Of a DNA stretch of 64,000 bases, positions 52,463 to 61,335 are shown in pieces (the first letter of the stretch is position 1; each line of letters begins with the position of its first letter). A model generated the notes under the pieces. That model did no database searches. It saw nothing but the letters and a program-made list of their open reading frames with translations, and was not told the DNA's origin. The stretch spans positions 62,001-126,000 of the forward strand of contig NZ_JBHUMM010000007.1 of NCBI RefSeq assembly GCF_042685085.1, given 5' to 3'. The translations under genes were made by a program, and so were the position numbers. The DNA comes from Marinicrinis sediminis. Its GTDB lineage: Bacteria; Bacillota; Bacilli; Paenibacillales; KCTC-33676.

Positions 52463-53677
52463 TTATACGTGAAAGCGCGGCTCGGACTCTTTGGAAGCCA
52501 CTTTGCGAGATCGGCCCGAAGTTCCTGGCGCTTCGCAGAGCTTCGTAATGTAGCTGTCCATGATATCTGCCAGATAGACATAGTCAAACTGATGCTTGGC
52601 CCGATGAAATCCTGCTTCTACCAATTCCTCGCGTAGCACATCATTTGTTACCATCTCGATCACCGCGTCGCCAATTTCCTTTACATTCAGCGGATCAACC
52701 AGCAGACCTGTTTTGCGATCAAGCACCGCTTCAGCCACACCACCGGAGTTCCCGGCAATGACCGGCTTGCCGCAGCTTGCCGCTTCCAGGTAAACGATGC
52801 CGAAGCCTTCAACATCCCCTTTTACCTTCAGATGACGGCTGGCCATAATAAACAGGTCACACGTATTGTACAGACGATGAATTTCTTCGTCGTCCCTGGC
52901 GCGACCCGCGAAGATCACAGCATCCTCTACCCCGTGCTCCAGTGCCAGCGCCTGCAGTCGCTCCCGCTCAGGACCATCCCCGACGATCAGATAGACGGCA
53001 TTGGGCACCTGCCTACGAATATTAGGAAGCGCCTCAATCACTTTATCGTGTCCTTTTCTTCTCACCAGGCGGCTGAGCGTCATCAGCACATATTTGTTCT
53101 GCAGGCCAAAGCGCTCGACCAGTTCGGGACACTTGTCTCGTTTCTCAAAGTGCTGCTCCACGCCGGGATTCACGATATGAATCCGGGAACGGGGGACGCC
53201 ATAGCCTTCCACCAGGTTCCGCGTATATTCACTGTTCGCGAGTACGCCATCGGCTCTGCGCAGAATCATCTTCGTAATCGTACGCAGGATCGGAATTTTC
53301 TTGAACTCCAGCATGTCCTTTCCGTGCGTAGAAACCATGTATTTCTTGCCGGAAAACACACTGAGCAGCCAGCCGATAAAACCGATCAGAATGTAGCCAT
53401 AAATCGTAATGTCCGTCTGTTGCTCCTTGATGGTCTTCTTCGTCATTCGAAACAAGCGAATCCAGCTGGACGGCTGAATCTTCTCGTCCTGGAGGAAGTG
53501 ACCACGCTGAATCCGGTAAGTCTGCTTCGCATCGAACGCCTCATCCCCTGGATAGTGGGGGGCCAACACGGTCATGTCATGCTTCGTCTCGCGACTCAAA
53601 TTATGATAATAGCTCTGCATCCCGCCGACGCCTGGCGGAAATACACCGGTCACCAGCAGGACGTTTCTTTTCTTCAT
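52463..53677 (-). CDS. Glycosyltransferase family 4
   Basis: 404 aa retaining glycosyltransferase with GT-B fold. An N-terminal Rossmann domain begins LLVTGVFPPGVGGMQSYYHN; the C-terminal domain has MTLSRLVRRKGHDKVIEALP, LIVGDGPERERLQAL and the E-x7-E motif region EGFGIVYLEAASCGKP. The start ATG (53677) overlaps the stop of the upstream flippase-like gene (ATGA), so the two proteins are produced together. Likely makes a lipid-linked or surface glycan; acceptor unknown. Confidence 0.9.
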   Translation of the reverse strand: MKKRNVLLVTGVFPPGVGGMQSYYHNLSRETKHDMTVLAPHYPGDEAFDAKQTYRIQRGHFLQDEKIQPSSWIRLFRMTKKTIKEQQTDITIYGYILIGFIGWLLSVFSGKKYMVSTHGKDMLEFKKIPILRTITKMILRRADGVLANSEYTRNLVEGYGVPRSRIHIVNPGVEQHFEKRDKCPELVERFGLQNKYVLMTLSRLVRRKGHDKVIEALPNIRRQVPNAVYLIVGDGPERERLQALALEHGVEDAVIFAGRARDDEEIHRLYNTCDLFIMASRHLKVKGDVEGFGIVYLEAASCGKPVIAGNSGGVAEAVLDRKTGLLVDPLNVKEIGDAVIEMVTNDVLREELVEAGFHRAKHQFDYVYLADIMDSYITKLCEAPGTSGRSRKVASKESEPRFHV

Positions 53678-54591
53678 GTATGTTTCCAACCTTTCTTCAA
53701 TAAGGCATAAGCGTTCATGAGCAGGAAGAACACCAGCTCACTGAGCACGTTCCATATGCGTGTAATAATCGAGATTTGCGTAGCCATATCAAGCGAAACC
53801 TCGAAGGATAGCAAGTAAATTAAAAACCCTTCTCTAACCCCAATGCCACCAGGCAAGGGACTGAGCAGCCCCACCAGCCAGGCAAGCGCAAACGTGCCCG
53901 CCGCAAAAAACAGGGAGACATCTTCAAGACCAAAGCTCTTCAGCAGCATCCAGTACGCCAAACCCATAATAAAGTGACTGATCAGAAAGTAGGTCAAAAA
54001 GGTAAAGAAGGTTTTACGCGGCAAGGTCAACTGCAATTCGCGGAATCGCTTGAACTTTCGCAGCCTCTTCTCTGACCATCGCGTAACGGGATTGTAGAAA
54101 ACATAAAACAGTCCGAAACCAATAAAGCACAAAATCATTCCGAACAAGCTTAACATATTCAGCAAATATAATAAATAGACCGCATAGATCGCAGCTGCCA
54201 TGACCAGCAGTACGTTCTCATAGAAAATCGTCAGCATTTGATGCGGCAGCGCCACCCCTGCCTGACTGGTCATATAGATGCGACCGACATAATTCCATAC
54301 ACCCCCGGGGATGTACTTGGCGAATTGGGAATTGATGTAGATGAGCAGCCCCTTTGTCTGGGCAATGAGGCGACCGGGATGATTGAGAATCTGCACCCAG
54401 TTCCAAGCCTGCATCACCAGGAAGAGCGTAAACACAACAAGAGAAAGATAAAACCAGCGATTGGCATGCAGCAGAAAGTTCCATATATCTGAAAAGGTCA
54501 TGTTTACTTTTGTAAACAGAAAGTAAAAGGCCACGGCCAATATGAGGGCATTGAGCGTGAAAAAGATGGTCTTTTTCAGCTTCGGATTCAT
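53674..54591 (-). CDS. Flippase-like/lysylphosphatidylglycerol synthase TM-region family protein (UPF0104)
   Basis: 305 aa integral membrane protein with about eight hydrophobic segments. Family hallmarks are AKYIPGGVWNYVGR and the late LSPLPGGIGVREGF. It corresponds to the membrane part of MprF and to AglD/YbhN proteins and has no synthase domain. Coupled by an ATGA overlap to a GT4 gene, so the pair could assemble and move a glycolipid. AGGAGGG lies 6 bases before the ATG. Confidence 0.9.
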   Translation of the reverse strand: MNPKLKKTIFFTLNALILAVAFYFLFTKVNMTFSDIWNFLLHANRWFYLSLVVFTLFLVMQAWNWVQILNHPGRLIAQTKGLLIYINSQFAKYIPGGVWNYVGRIYMTSQAGVALPHQMLTIFYENVLLVMAAAIYAVYLLYLLNMLSLFGMILCFIGFGLFYVFYNPVTRWSEKRLRKFKRFRELQLTLPRKTFFTFLTYFLISHFIMGLAYWMLLKSFGLEDVSLFFAAGTFALAWLVGLLSPLPGGIGVREGFLIYLLSFEVSLDMATQISIITRIWNVLSELVFFLLMNAYALLKKGWKHT

Positions 54592-54834
54592 TTTATCCCT
54601 CCTATCTTATGTATCCAATCAGATTGATCGCATGGCACTTTCACACGTTATGATGATAAAGCACTTACTCCACTATATTACAACTGCATGCATTTGCAAA
54701 GGTTCAAATGAAGTGCCTGCTGCACATTTTCGCTGAAACTGTTCCTATTTTCCCCCTTTTCACATCGTTTAATGAATGCCGTTTGCCTAAATTTTCTTCG
54801 TTTGCGATAATGCTTACATATCATTCTATAGAAA

Positions 54835-55935
54835 ATGAGGTGCATGATGACGATGAAGGACTCTTCTCAAAAAGTGTTTGCCATGATCGGAGCTTATGCA
54901 GAAAAGGATGAGCCGGGGGTTACGGTCTGTCTCTACCATCCGCAAACCGGTCAGCTGGAGATCCAATCCCAGGTTTCGGATTTGAAAAACCCGACCTTTC
55001 TTGCCGTCAAGGCGAGCACGCACCATCTGTATGCCTTGACCGAGGAGCAAAATGAGCAAGGAGACCGGACAGGCGCAGCCGCTGCCTTCTCCTTCGATGT
55101 ACAGAGCGCATCCCTGTCCAGGCTGAATCAGGCGTCTACGGTGCCCAAAACCACCTGTCACGTGTCTCTGGATGCCACCGGCCGCAACGCCATTGTATCC
55201 AGCTATCACGGCGGCATGATCGGTCTCTCTCCGATCCAGGAAGATGGGACGCTCGGACCTGTCGCCCAGATTCAGCAGCATGAGGGCACAAGCATTCATC
55301 CGGCCCAAACCCAGGCCAGACCCCATTCGGTCTTCATGGATGCAGCCAATCAGTACGCGATCGTGTCCGATCTCGGCCTGGATCGCATCTTCGTCTACAA
55401 GCTCGACGTGGATGGACATCAATTGATTCCACACGATGAAGTAAAGGTTGCACCCGGTTCCGGCCCGCGCCACTTCACCTTCCATCCCGCATTGCCATAC
55501 GGTTACGTCATCAATGAACTGAACGGAACCATCACTGCGTTCCACTATGAGGCTTCTGCAGGGAAACTGACCGAAATCGAAACCGTATCCACACTGCCAG
55601 ACGGCGCAGAAGGAGAAGCGTCCTGTGCCGATATTCACATCTCTCCTGACGGACTGTTCCTCTATGGCTCCAATCGCGGTGATCACAACAGTATTGCGGT
55701 CTATGCCATCGATCCGCAAAGCGGACGATTGACGCTGGTTGAGCATACGCCGACAGGCGGCGGGCATCCACGCAACTTCGCGCTGTCACCAGACGGACGC
55801 TTCCTGCTCGCAGCCAATCGGGATTCGAACAACATTGTGACCTTTGCCCGTGACGCCAAGTCCGGCAAGCTGACTCAAACCGAACACAGCCTCGACATTT
55901 CCAAGCCGGTTTGCATCCAGTTTTTATCCGTATAG
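54835..55935 (+). CDS. 6-phosphogluconolactonase-type beta-propeller (lactonase family)
   Basis: 366 aa in the longest frame; ATGs at 54844, 54847 and 54853 are also possible behind GAGGTG, so the first 3-6 residues are uncertain. Seven-bladed propeller repeats show D/N-G-x-x-L-x-x-V patterns and conserved blocks SSYHGGMIGL, ARPHSVFMD, GSGPRHFTFHP, YGSNRGDHNSIAVY and GGGHPRNFALSPDGRFLL, typical of YkgB/YbhE lactonases. It would hydrolyse 6-phosphogluconolactone in the pentose phosphate pathway. It is convergent with the ROK kinase gene. Confidence 0.9.
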   Translation: MRCMMTMKDSSQKVFAMIGAYAEKDEPGVTVCLYHPQTGQLEIQSQVSDLKNPTFLAVKASTHHLYALTEEQNEQGDRTGAAAAFSFDVQSASLSRLNQASTVPKTTCHVSLDATGRNAIVSSYHGGMIGLSPIQEDGTLGPVAQIQQHEGTSIHPAQTQARPHSVFMDAANQYAIVSDLGLDRIFVYKLDVDGHQLIPHDEVKVAPGSGPRHFTFHPALPYGYVINELNGTITAFHYEASAGKLTEIETVSTLPDGAEGEASCADIHISPDGLFLYGSNRGDHNSIAVYAIDPQSGRLTLVEHTPTGGGHPRNFALSPDGRFLLAANRDSNNIVTFARDAKSGKLTQTEHSLDISKPVCIQFLSV

Positions 55936-55962
55936 GCCCGGAATTTATATACACAGCGCAAA

Positions 55963-55996
55963 AAAGCCCTTTCTCCCCGGAGAGAGGGCTTTCGTT
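55963..55996. terminator. Terminator after the lactonase gene
   Basis: Arms AAAGCCCTTTCT (55963-55974) and AGAGAGGGCTTT (55981-55992), one mismatch, preceded by AAAAAA and followed by TTTCGTT. Probably serves both convergent genes. Confidence 0.8.
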
Positions 55997-56045
55997 GCGG
56001 AGGTCATCCGGTATCCTCCTCACCGCTTAGGATACCGCTGCCTTT

Positions 56046-56990
56046 CTATGAGACCCATATGAGCGCCGCAGCCCCGATAACCCCTGCTCCCTGATGAAGG
56101 TGAGCCGGTACGATCTCGGTCTGTTTTCCTTTCGGACTGAGCGCATATTGTCTGACATACTGTTGAACCGAGTGAAACAGCGGATCGCCAACCTGTGACA
56201 CGCCACCGCCGATCACGATTTTTTGCGGGTCCAGGATGTTAATGAGTGTTACACAGCCCATGCCGATATACGTAAACACCTGTTCAACCAACGCTGTCAT
56301 GCGCTCATCTCCCGCAGCATATGCCTCGAAGACCTCCCGTGCGTCCCTCGGCTTGTCCCTCGGCTTGTCCCCTGGCTGCTCCATCAGCGCGGCAGCCTGT
56401 CTGGCAATCGCCGTACCGGATGCAACGTGTTCCCAGCAACCCTTCTGTCCGCACGGACAGGTTCCCTGAGAAGGATCAATTACAATATGACCCACATCCC
56501 CCGCATTGCCTGACATACCCGTCACCAGTCGGCCATGTGTATACACACCCGCTCCGATGCCTGTACTGATCGTCAAATAAACAAAATGATCTTCATTCTG
56601 GGCTGCGCCGACCCACTTCTCGGCCAACGCCGCAGCTGTCGCATCATTCTCCATCCGAATCGGCACGGATGCCGGCACATGTTGCTTCATCGCCTCTACG
56701 ACGGCAAAGCCGTGCCATTCCGGCAAATTAGGCGGACAATCCAATATGCCCCTGCTCGTGTCCAGCGGGCCCGGTGCCCCGATCCCGATCCCGGCCGCAT
56801 CGCCAATCCGCAGATCATTCGCCTCCAGCAACTCCTCCGTCGTCGTCATGATGCGGGCAACCATTTCCTCTGCCGAGGCCTGTCTGTCCATCGGAATCCG
56901 CTGCTGAGCCAGCAGTTCTCCCTCCGGACATACCAGCCCTATGGCGACCTTCGTTCCTCCAATATCAATTCCCACTGCAAAACGCTTCAT
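56046..56990 (-). CDS. ROK family sugar kinase (glucokinase-type)
   Basis: 314 aa cytoplasmic kinase. ATP motif VGIDIGGTKVAIGL, catalytic Asp in ENDATAAALAEKW, zinc motif GTCPCGQKGCWEHVASG (C-x-C-G-x2-G-C) and C-terminal KIVIGGGVSQVGD are all present, as in glucokinases. A short duplication gives GDKPRDKPRD near residue 210, matching a repeated CTCGGCTTGTCC in the DNA. It follows the YesN-type regulator by 19 bp and is the last gene of the mannan-locus minus operon, where it could phosphorylate glucose released by the GH130 phosphorylase. Confidence 0.92.
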   Translation of the reverse strand: MKRFAVGIDIGGTKVAIGLVCPEGELLAQQRIPMDRQASAEEMVARIMTTTEELLEANDLRIGDAAGIGIGAPGPLDTSRGILDCPPNLPEWHGFAVVEAMKQHVPASVPIRMENDATAAALAEKWVGAAQNEDHFVYLTISTGIGAGVYTHGRLVTGMSGNAGDVGHIVIDPSQGTCPCGQKGCWEHVASGTAIARQAAALMEQPGDKPRDKPRDAREVFEAYAAGDERMTALVEQVFTYIGMGCVTLINILDPQKIVIGGGVSQVGDPLFHSVQQYVRQYALSPKGKQTEIVPAHLHQGAGVIGAAALIWVS

Positions 56991-57009
56991 GTTCTCTTCC
57001 CCTTATTCG

Positions 57010-57765
57010 CTAGCGACTTTTTTCCTTGTACTCCTTGGGCGTCATGCCCACCATTTTCTTAAACAGCTTGTTGAAATAGACTGCATCCCCATATCCGACA
57101 AACTGGGCGATCTCATAGTTGCGCAAATTCGGATGATCGGTGAGAAATTGCTTCGCCTTTGCAATGCGCAACTGGATCAGGTAATCCGTAATGGTGGCGC
57201 CAGTCTCATTTTTGAACAGGCGGCTTATATAGCTGGAACTCATGCCGATCGTTTCGGCCAGCTTTTCCAGTTCAAAGGGCTGATCGTACTCCTGATCCAG
57301 GATGGACTTGATCTGATCGATTACATAGTGCTCCGAATGGGCTTTATCCCCGCTCGTTGACAGTTCCCGCTCAACCTGCGGACTACGTGCCTTGCGGTCA
57401 TAAATCTGACGCAGCAACTGATAGAGCTGCTGCTTGTCTACCGGCTTGAGCAAGTAATCGACGACCCCGTACCGAAGTGCTTTGCGTGCATATTCAAACT
57501 CGCTGAATCCGCTGAGTATGATCATCGAAAGCCCTTTCATTTGTTCACCTGCGTGTTCCACCAGCTTGAGTCCATCCATAATCGGCATCTTGATGTCCGT
57601 AATCAACACATCGATCTCCTGCTCATTCAGCTTGGAAAGGTGATTCAGCGCATCCATGCCATTGCTGTAGGAACCGATGATGTCAATGTCCATATCCATT
57701 TTGGACAATATCTTCTCCATGCCCAATCGAATGAAATCCTCATCATCTACAATGATCATCCTCAT
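57010..57765 (-). CDS. Response regulator with AraC-type DNA-binding domain (YesN-like)
   Basis: 251 aa. Receiver domain (1-120; acidic VDDED, phospho-acceptor in DVLITDIKMPIMDG, LLKPVDK) and a C-terminal AraC HTH pair (about 150-250; LAETIGMSSSYISRLFKNET and IAQFVGYGDAVYFNKLFKK). The usual partner, a YesM-type kinase, is not in this window. The gene follows the two permease genes of the adjacent importer and probably regulates it. GGAGG lies 9-10 bases before the ATG. Confidence 0.93.
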   Translation of the reverse strand: MRMIIVDDEDFIRLGMEKILSKMDMDIDIIGSYSNGMDALNHLSKLNEQEIDVLITDIKMPIMDGLKLVEHAGEQMKGLSMIILSGFSEFEYARKALRYGVVDYLLKPVDKQQLYQLLRQIYDRKARSPQVERELSTSGDKAHSEHYVIDQIKSILDQEYDQPFELEKLAETIGMSSSYISRLFKNETGATITDYLIQLRIAKAKQFLTDHPNLRNYEIAQFVGYGDAVYFNKLFKKMVGMTPKEYKEKSR

Positions 57766-57865
57766 GTATGGACGCCTCCTGTTATCGATATGTGATATTC
57801 CCAGTATACAGAAAGACCAGGCAGCAGCCCAGTCTTATTGGTCACAAAGTTCACTATGGGGCGGT

Positions 57866-58696
57866 TTATTTCACCGCTCCGCTTGTAATGCCGGAGAAGA
57901 TGTAGCGTTGAAGGAACAGGAACAGCAGCGCGGTCGGAATCATAATAATCAGAATCGCGGATGAGACCATCTGCCAGTCTCCGCTGTTCACACCGAAGAA
58001 TCGCATCAATGACGTGGATACCACGACATGCTCCTGCTTCGGCAAGTAGAGAAACGGGACAAACATGTCATTATAAATATGGATCGTTTTCAAAATGACG
58101 AGCGTTGCGGTCGCAGGGGCCAGAAGCGGGAAGATTACCGTCCGGAAAATGCGGAACAGGGAAGCACCCTCCAGCATGGCCGCCTCGTCCAGCTCATACG
58201 GAATGTTGCGGATAAACTGCAAATAGATGTAGATCTGCAAGATGTCCGCCCCGACGTAAATGAGTACCGGTCCCATCAGGTTGTTTGTCATCCCGAGTGC
58301 CTGGACGGTCTTGAAGTTGACGACCTGTGTGGTAATTTGCGGGATAATCGTCGCAAACAGGAACAGCCCGACCATCAGTCCTTTTCCCTTGAAATCGAAT
58401 CTGCCAACTGCATAACAGAAAGCCGAACCGAGCAATACATTGAGAAAGAGGGTGACACCGATAATGATGATCGTGTTGCCAAAGGCCAGCGCCATGTCTG
58501 CCTGTTGAAACGCTTCGATGAAGTTCGTGAGATTCAGGAAGCTGTCAGGCAGGGCAATGGATGACTTGTCATAAAATTCATCCTTCGTCTTGAACGCATT
58601 GACGATAATAATGTACGGAGGGAACAGGACGCCAAATCCGGCCACGATCAAGGACATATATTTGATCACTTCTACCAACCGATTCCGTTGCTCCAT
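57866..58696 (-). CDS. Carbohydrate ABC transporter permease (MalG-like), mannan locus
   Basis: 276 aa with six hydrophobic segments and EAA loop DEAAMLEGASLFRIFRTVIF. The start ATG has GGAGGG upstream and lies 2 bp after the stop of the partner permease. Second permease of the importer at 57.9-61.05 kb. Confidence 0.92.
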   Translation of the reverse strand: MEQRNRLVEVIKYMSLIVAGFGVLFPPYIIIVNAFKTKDEFYDKSSIALPDSFLNLTNFIEAFQQADMALAFGNTIIIIGVTLFLNVLLGSAFCYAVGRFDFKGKGLMVGLFLFATIIPQITTQVVNFKTVQALGMTNNLMGPVLIYVGADILQIYIYLQFIRNIPYELDEAAMLEGASLFRIFRTVIFPLLAPATATLVILKTIHIYNDMFVPFLYLPKQEHVVVSTSLMRFFGVNSGDWQMVSSAILIIMIPTALLFLFLQRYIFSGITSGAVK

Positions 58697-58698
58697 AT

Positions 58699-59589
58699 CT
58701 AGTTCCCTCCTTTATTAAGCAGATACCGCTGGATCGACAGGACAAAGATGACGAAGGTCAGCAGCACAACACTCATCGCAGATGCCAGACCATAGTTGTT
58801 GAACTGGAAGGCGGTCTCAATAATTTTGAATACAAACGTCTCACTCGCTCCCGCTGGTCCCCCGTTGGTCAAGACAAACGGCAGATCGAAGACTTCGAGG
58901 GCGCCGGTTACGGTCAGGAACAGGTTCAGCTCAATAATCTTGTAGATGTTCGGTAACGTAATATAGAGAAAAGATTTGAATCCACTGGCTCCATCGATGG
59001 CTGCTGCCTCATACATGTCTTTCGGAATGGATTGCAGGGCAGCCAGATAGATGACCATGTTGAAGCCCATGAACCTCCAGAAACCAACAGAAGCCAATGT
59101 ATAGTTGACGAAGGATGGATTTCCGAGCCAGCTCGTTTCAGCCAGGGAATCAAATCCGAGTTTTCCAAGTAAGAAGTTCAGAGAACCATTGGTCGTATCA
59201 AATACATAGGCAAACAAGTAGGCTACGGCTACGCCATTTAAAATGTACGGTAAAAATAACAACAGTCTGAAAAAGTTTTTCCCTCGTAGCTTACTGCTCA
59301 AAATCACAGCAAAATAAATCGCGACGATGTTTTGCACAATCCCTACTACAAAATACGCAAAGTTATGTTTGAACACCCCGAAAATTTCAGGGTTCGAGAA
59401 GACTTCCTTGTAATTCGCCCATCCAATCCAGTCCTGATCCGGACTCAAACCATCCCAGTTCGTAAAGCTCAGTCTGACGAGCTCCATTGCGGGATAATAA
59501 GAGAAGGTCAGAAGGAGTGCCAAGGGAATGATCGTAAAGGTTACGATGATCCATTTTCTCTGTGCAGCGAACCCCATTTTACTCAGCAT
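58699..59589 (-). CDS. Sugar ABC transporter permease (MalF/LplB-like), mannan locus
   Basis: 296 aa with six hydrophobic segments; EAA loop YEAAAIDGASGFKSFLYITLP. AGGAGGAAGGG precedes the ATG. It pairs with the MalG-like permease downstream and is separated from the binding-protein gene by 152 bp that contain an inverted repeat. No ATPase gene is nearby; a shared MsmX-type ATPase is expected. Confidence 0.92.
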   Translation of the reverse strand: MLSKMGFAAQRKWIIVTFTIIPLALLLTFSYYPAMELVRLSFTNWDGLSPDQDWIGWANYKEVFSNPEIFGVFKHNFAYFVVGIVQNIVAIYFAVILSSKLRGKNFFRLLLFLPYILNGVAVAYLFAYVFDTTNGSLNFLLGKLGFDSLAETSWLGNPSFVNYTLASVGFWRFMGFNMVIYLAALQSIPKDMYEAAAIDGASGFKSFLYITLPNIYKIIELNLFLTVTGALEVFDLPFVLTNGGPAGASETFVFKIIETAFQFNNYGLASAMSVVLLTFVIFVLSIQRYLLNKGGN

Positions 59590-59662
59590 TGGTGATCCCT
59601 TCCTCCTGTATAAGATCCGTGCCGGGCACCATCCTGCAGATTACCTTGCAGGAGGAACAGGA

Positions 59663-59692
59663 GAATGGATGACCCCCACCGATCATCCATTC
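59663..59692 (-). promoter_or_regulatory. Inverted repeat between binding protein and permease genes
   Basis: 10-bp perfect arms GAATGGATGA / TCATCCATTC (59663-59672, 59683-59692) without a T-run. Probably protects the 3' end of the binding-protein message, as at the maltodextrin operon. Confidence 0.6.
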
Positions 59693-59741
59693 CGTCCCGA
59701 TACGCTCCATAATCCGTGTTGAAACGTGTGTCGAACTATCT

Positions 59742-61052
59742 TTATTCGATTCCCAGATCTTTTTTCGCTTTAGCCCAGGCATCGTTGTACTTGTCTACGA
59801 CCGCTTGCGGATCATCCGTCAAGACGAATTCCTGTACGAGAGAGCCTTGATCCAGCTGTGCCTTGTTTTGGGTAGCGGTTGCATCGTCATTACCTGGCGT
59901 TGCTTCTACAAAAGTCGGATTGTATCCATTGAACTCAGCCAGCTGTGGAAGCTGAGGCTCCTTCGACTTCAATACCGGAATAAATCCAGCGAAATCATCA
60001 TAACCAGACTCTTCCACCATCCACTTCACAAAAGCTTTTGACGCTTCTACATTTCCGTTTTTGTTGACCGCATACACCCAGTCATTGTTCAGAGGCGCTT
60101 TCAGTTCGCCAGAGTTGTCAGCCGGGAACGGGAAGAAGCCAATGTCTTCGGAGGCTGCGCCATTCTCAATAATCTGATTGATAACCCAGTTACCAAGCAG
60201 GTACATGCCGAAATTGCCTTGTGCGATTTCTTTCTTGGACTGCTCCCAGTTCGTCGAATTGACGTCTTTCTCCAACAGACCTTTTTCATACATCGTTCTC
60301 AAAATAGTGAAGGATTGACCATATGGACCGTCCATGGCATACGGATCATCTACTTTTACACGATCAGCCTGATGGGTAGAAGAACCGGTCAAAATCGTCG
60401 GCACATCATAATACCAGGCCTGCAGTGGCCATTTGTCCTTGAAGTTGGAAGCGAAAGGCACGATCCCTGCTGCTTTCAGCTTTTCAGCAGCGGCATAGAA
60501 TTCATCCAACGTCTTAGGTGTTTCTGTAATGCCTGCTTTTTCAAAAGCTTTCTTGTTATATACGATCCCGACAGTGGAAGCACCGGATGGAACCCCGTAC
60601 ATGTTTCCTTCATAAGCTTTCAAATCCTTGAAATAGATATCGCCGGAGAATTCAATATCATCTAGTGGCGCGAAGTACTTCGGCAAATCCGAGTTAGGCA
60701 GCGATGGGATGAAGACAACATCCGGGAATTCGCCAGAAGCAATACGGATCTTGACATTCTTGTCATAATCCTGAATCGCTTCGAACTCCAGATCTACTTC
60801 CGGATATTTCTCTTCAAAGCGCTTCTCATAATCGGCATATTCCTTGCCGACCATATCCGTACGATTGGTCAGAAAGACAACTTTTCCGCTAAGTTCCGCC
60901 TCGCCTGCTCCATCTTCCCCGTTATTGGCTCCAGCATTGGCATTGCTTCCGGAGTTGCCATTGGCATTGTTGTTATTGTTGTTTCCGCCACAAGCCGCCA
61001 GTATTGTTAGCATCATCACTAATGTTAAAGCTAACGGTAACCACTTTTTCAT
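59742..61052 (-). CDS. Extracellular sugar-binding lipoprotein, mannan locus
   Basis: 436 aa. Lipoprotein signal with lipobox LAAC (Cys21), then an asparagine/glycine-rich linker (22-50) and a family 1 solute-binding domain (VVFLTNRTDMVGKEY, GMYLLGNWVINQI, NNDWVYAVNKNGN). First gene of the importer-regulator-kinase operon. Its promoter carries a perfect cre consensus. The divergent mannan enzymes suggest manno-oligosaccharide as ligand, which is inference from context. Confidence 0.92.
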   Translation of the reverse strand: MKKWLPLALTLVMMLTILAACGGNNNNNNANGNSGSNANAGANNGEDGAGEAELSGKVVFLTNRTDMVGKEYADYEKRFEEKYPEVDLEFEAIQDYDKNVKIRIASGEFPDVVFIPSLPNSDLPKYFAPLDDIEFSGDIYFKDLKAYEGNMYGVPSGASTVGIVYNKKAFEKAGITETPKTLDEFYAAAEKLKAAGIVPFASNFKDKWPLQAWYYDVPTILTGSSTHQADRVKVDDPYAMDGPYGQSFTILRTMYEKGLLEKDVNSTNWEQSKKEIAQGNFGMYLLGNWVINQIIENGAASEDIGFFPFPADNSGELKAPLNNDWVYAVNKNGNVEASKAFVKWMVEESGYDDFAGFIPVLKSKEPQLPQLAEFNGYNPTFVEATPGNDDATATQNKAQLDQGSLVQEFVLTDDPQAVVDKYNDAWAKAKKDLGIE

Positions 61053-61077
61053 TTGAAATCCCCCTCGTTTGGTTGTT

Positions 61078-61091
61078 TGTTAACGCTTACA
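61078..61091 (-). promoter_or_regulatory. cre (CcpA site) at the binding-protein promoter
   Basis: Minus-strand TGTAAGCGTTAACA matches TGWAARCGYTWNCW at every position. It lies directly downstream of a possible -10 (TATACT, minus strand, 61097-61102), so it should cover the transcription start and repress. Confidence 0.8.
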
Positions 61092-61255
61092 GGTACAGTA
61101 TACTTCATGATGCAGTGCCGAAAAATGGTCTGCGTTTTCTTTTATAGTCTTCAATTGTCCTGTAAAAATGACCATAACAAATTCATAACAAATGAATATG
61201 TAATCGCTTTAATGTATAAAGATGAAGCGTGCATCACGGAAAAGAGATTCCGATA

Positions 61256-61284
61256 TTGACGTGCTGAACAGACCCTGATATGCT
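61256..61284 (+). promoter_or_regulatory. Promoter of the mannan enzyme operon
   Basis: TTGACG (61256-61261), 17-bp spacer, TATGCT (61279-61284), about 50 bp before the GH113 start codon. Confidence 0.7.
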
Positions 61285-61335
61285 TTAGTTATATTTGTTA
61301 GCATAACAATCATAACTAGAAATGGAGGCGATAGC

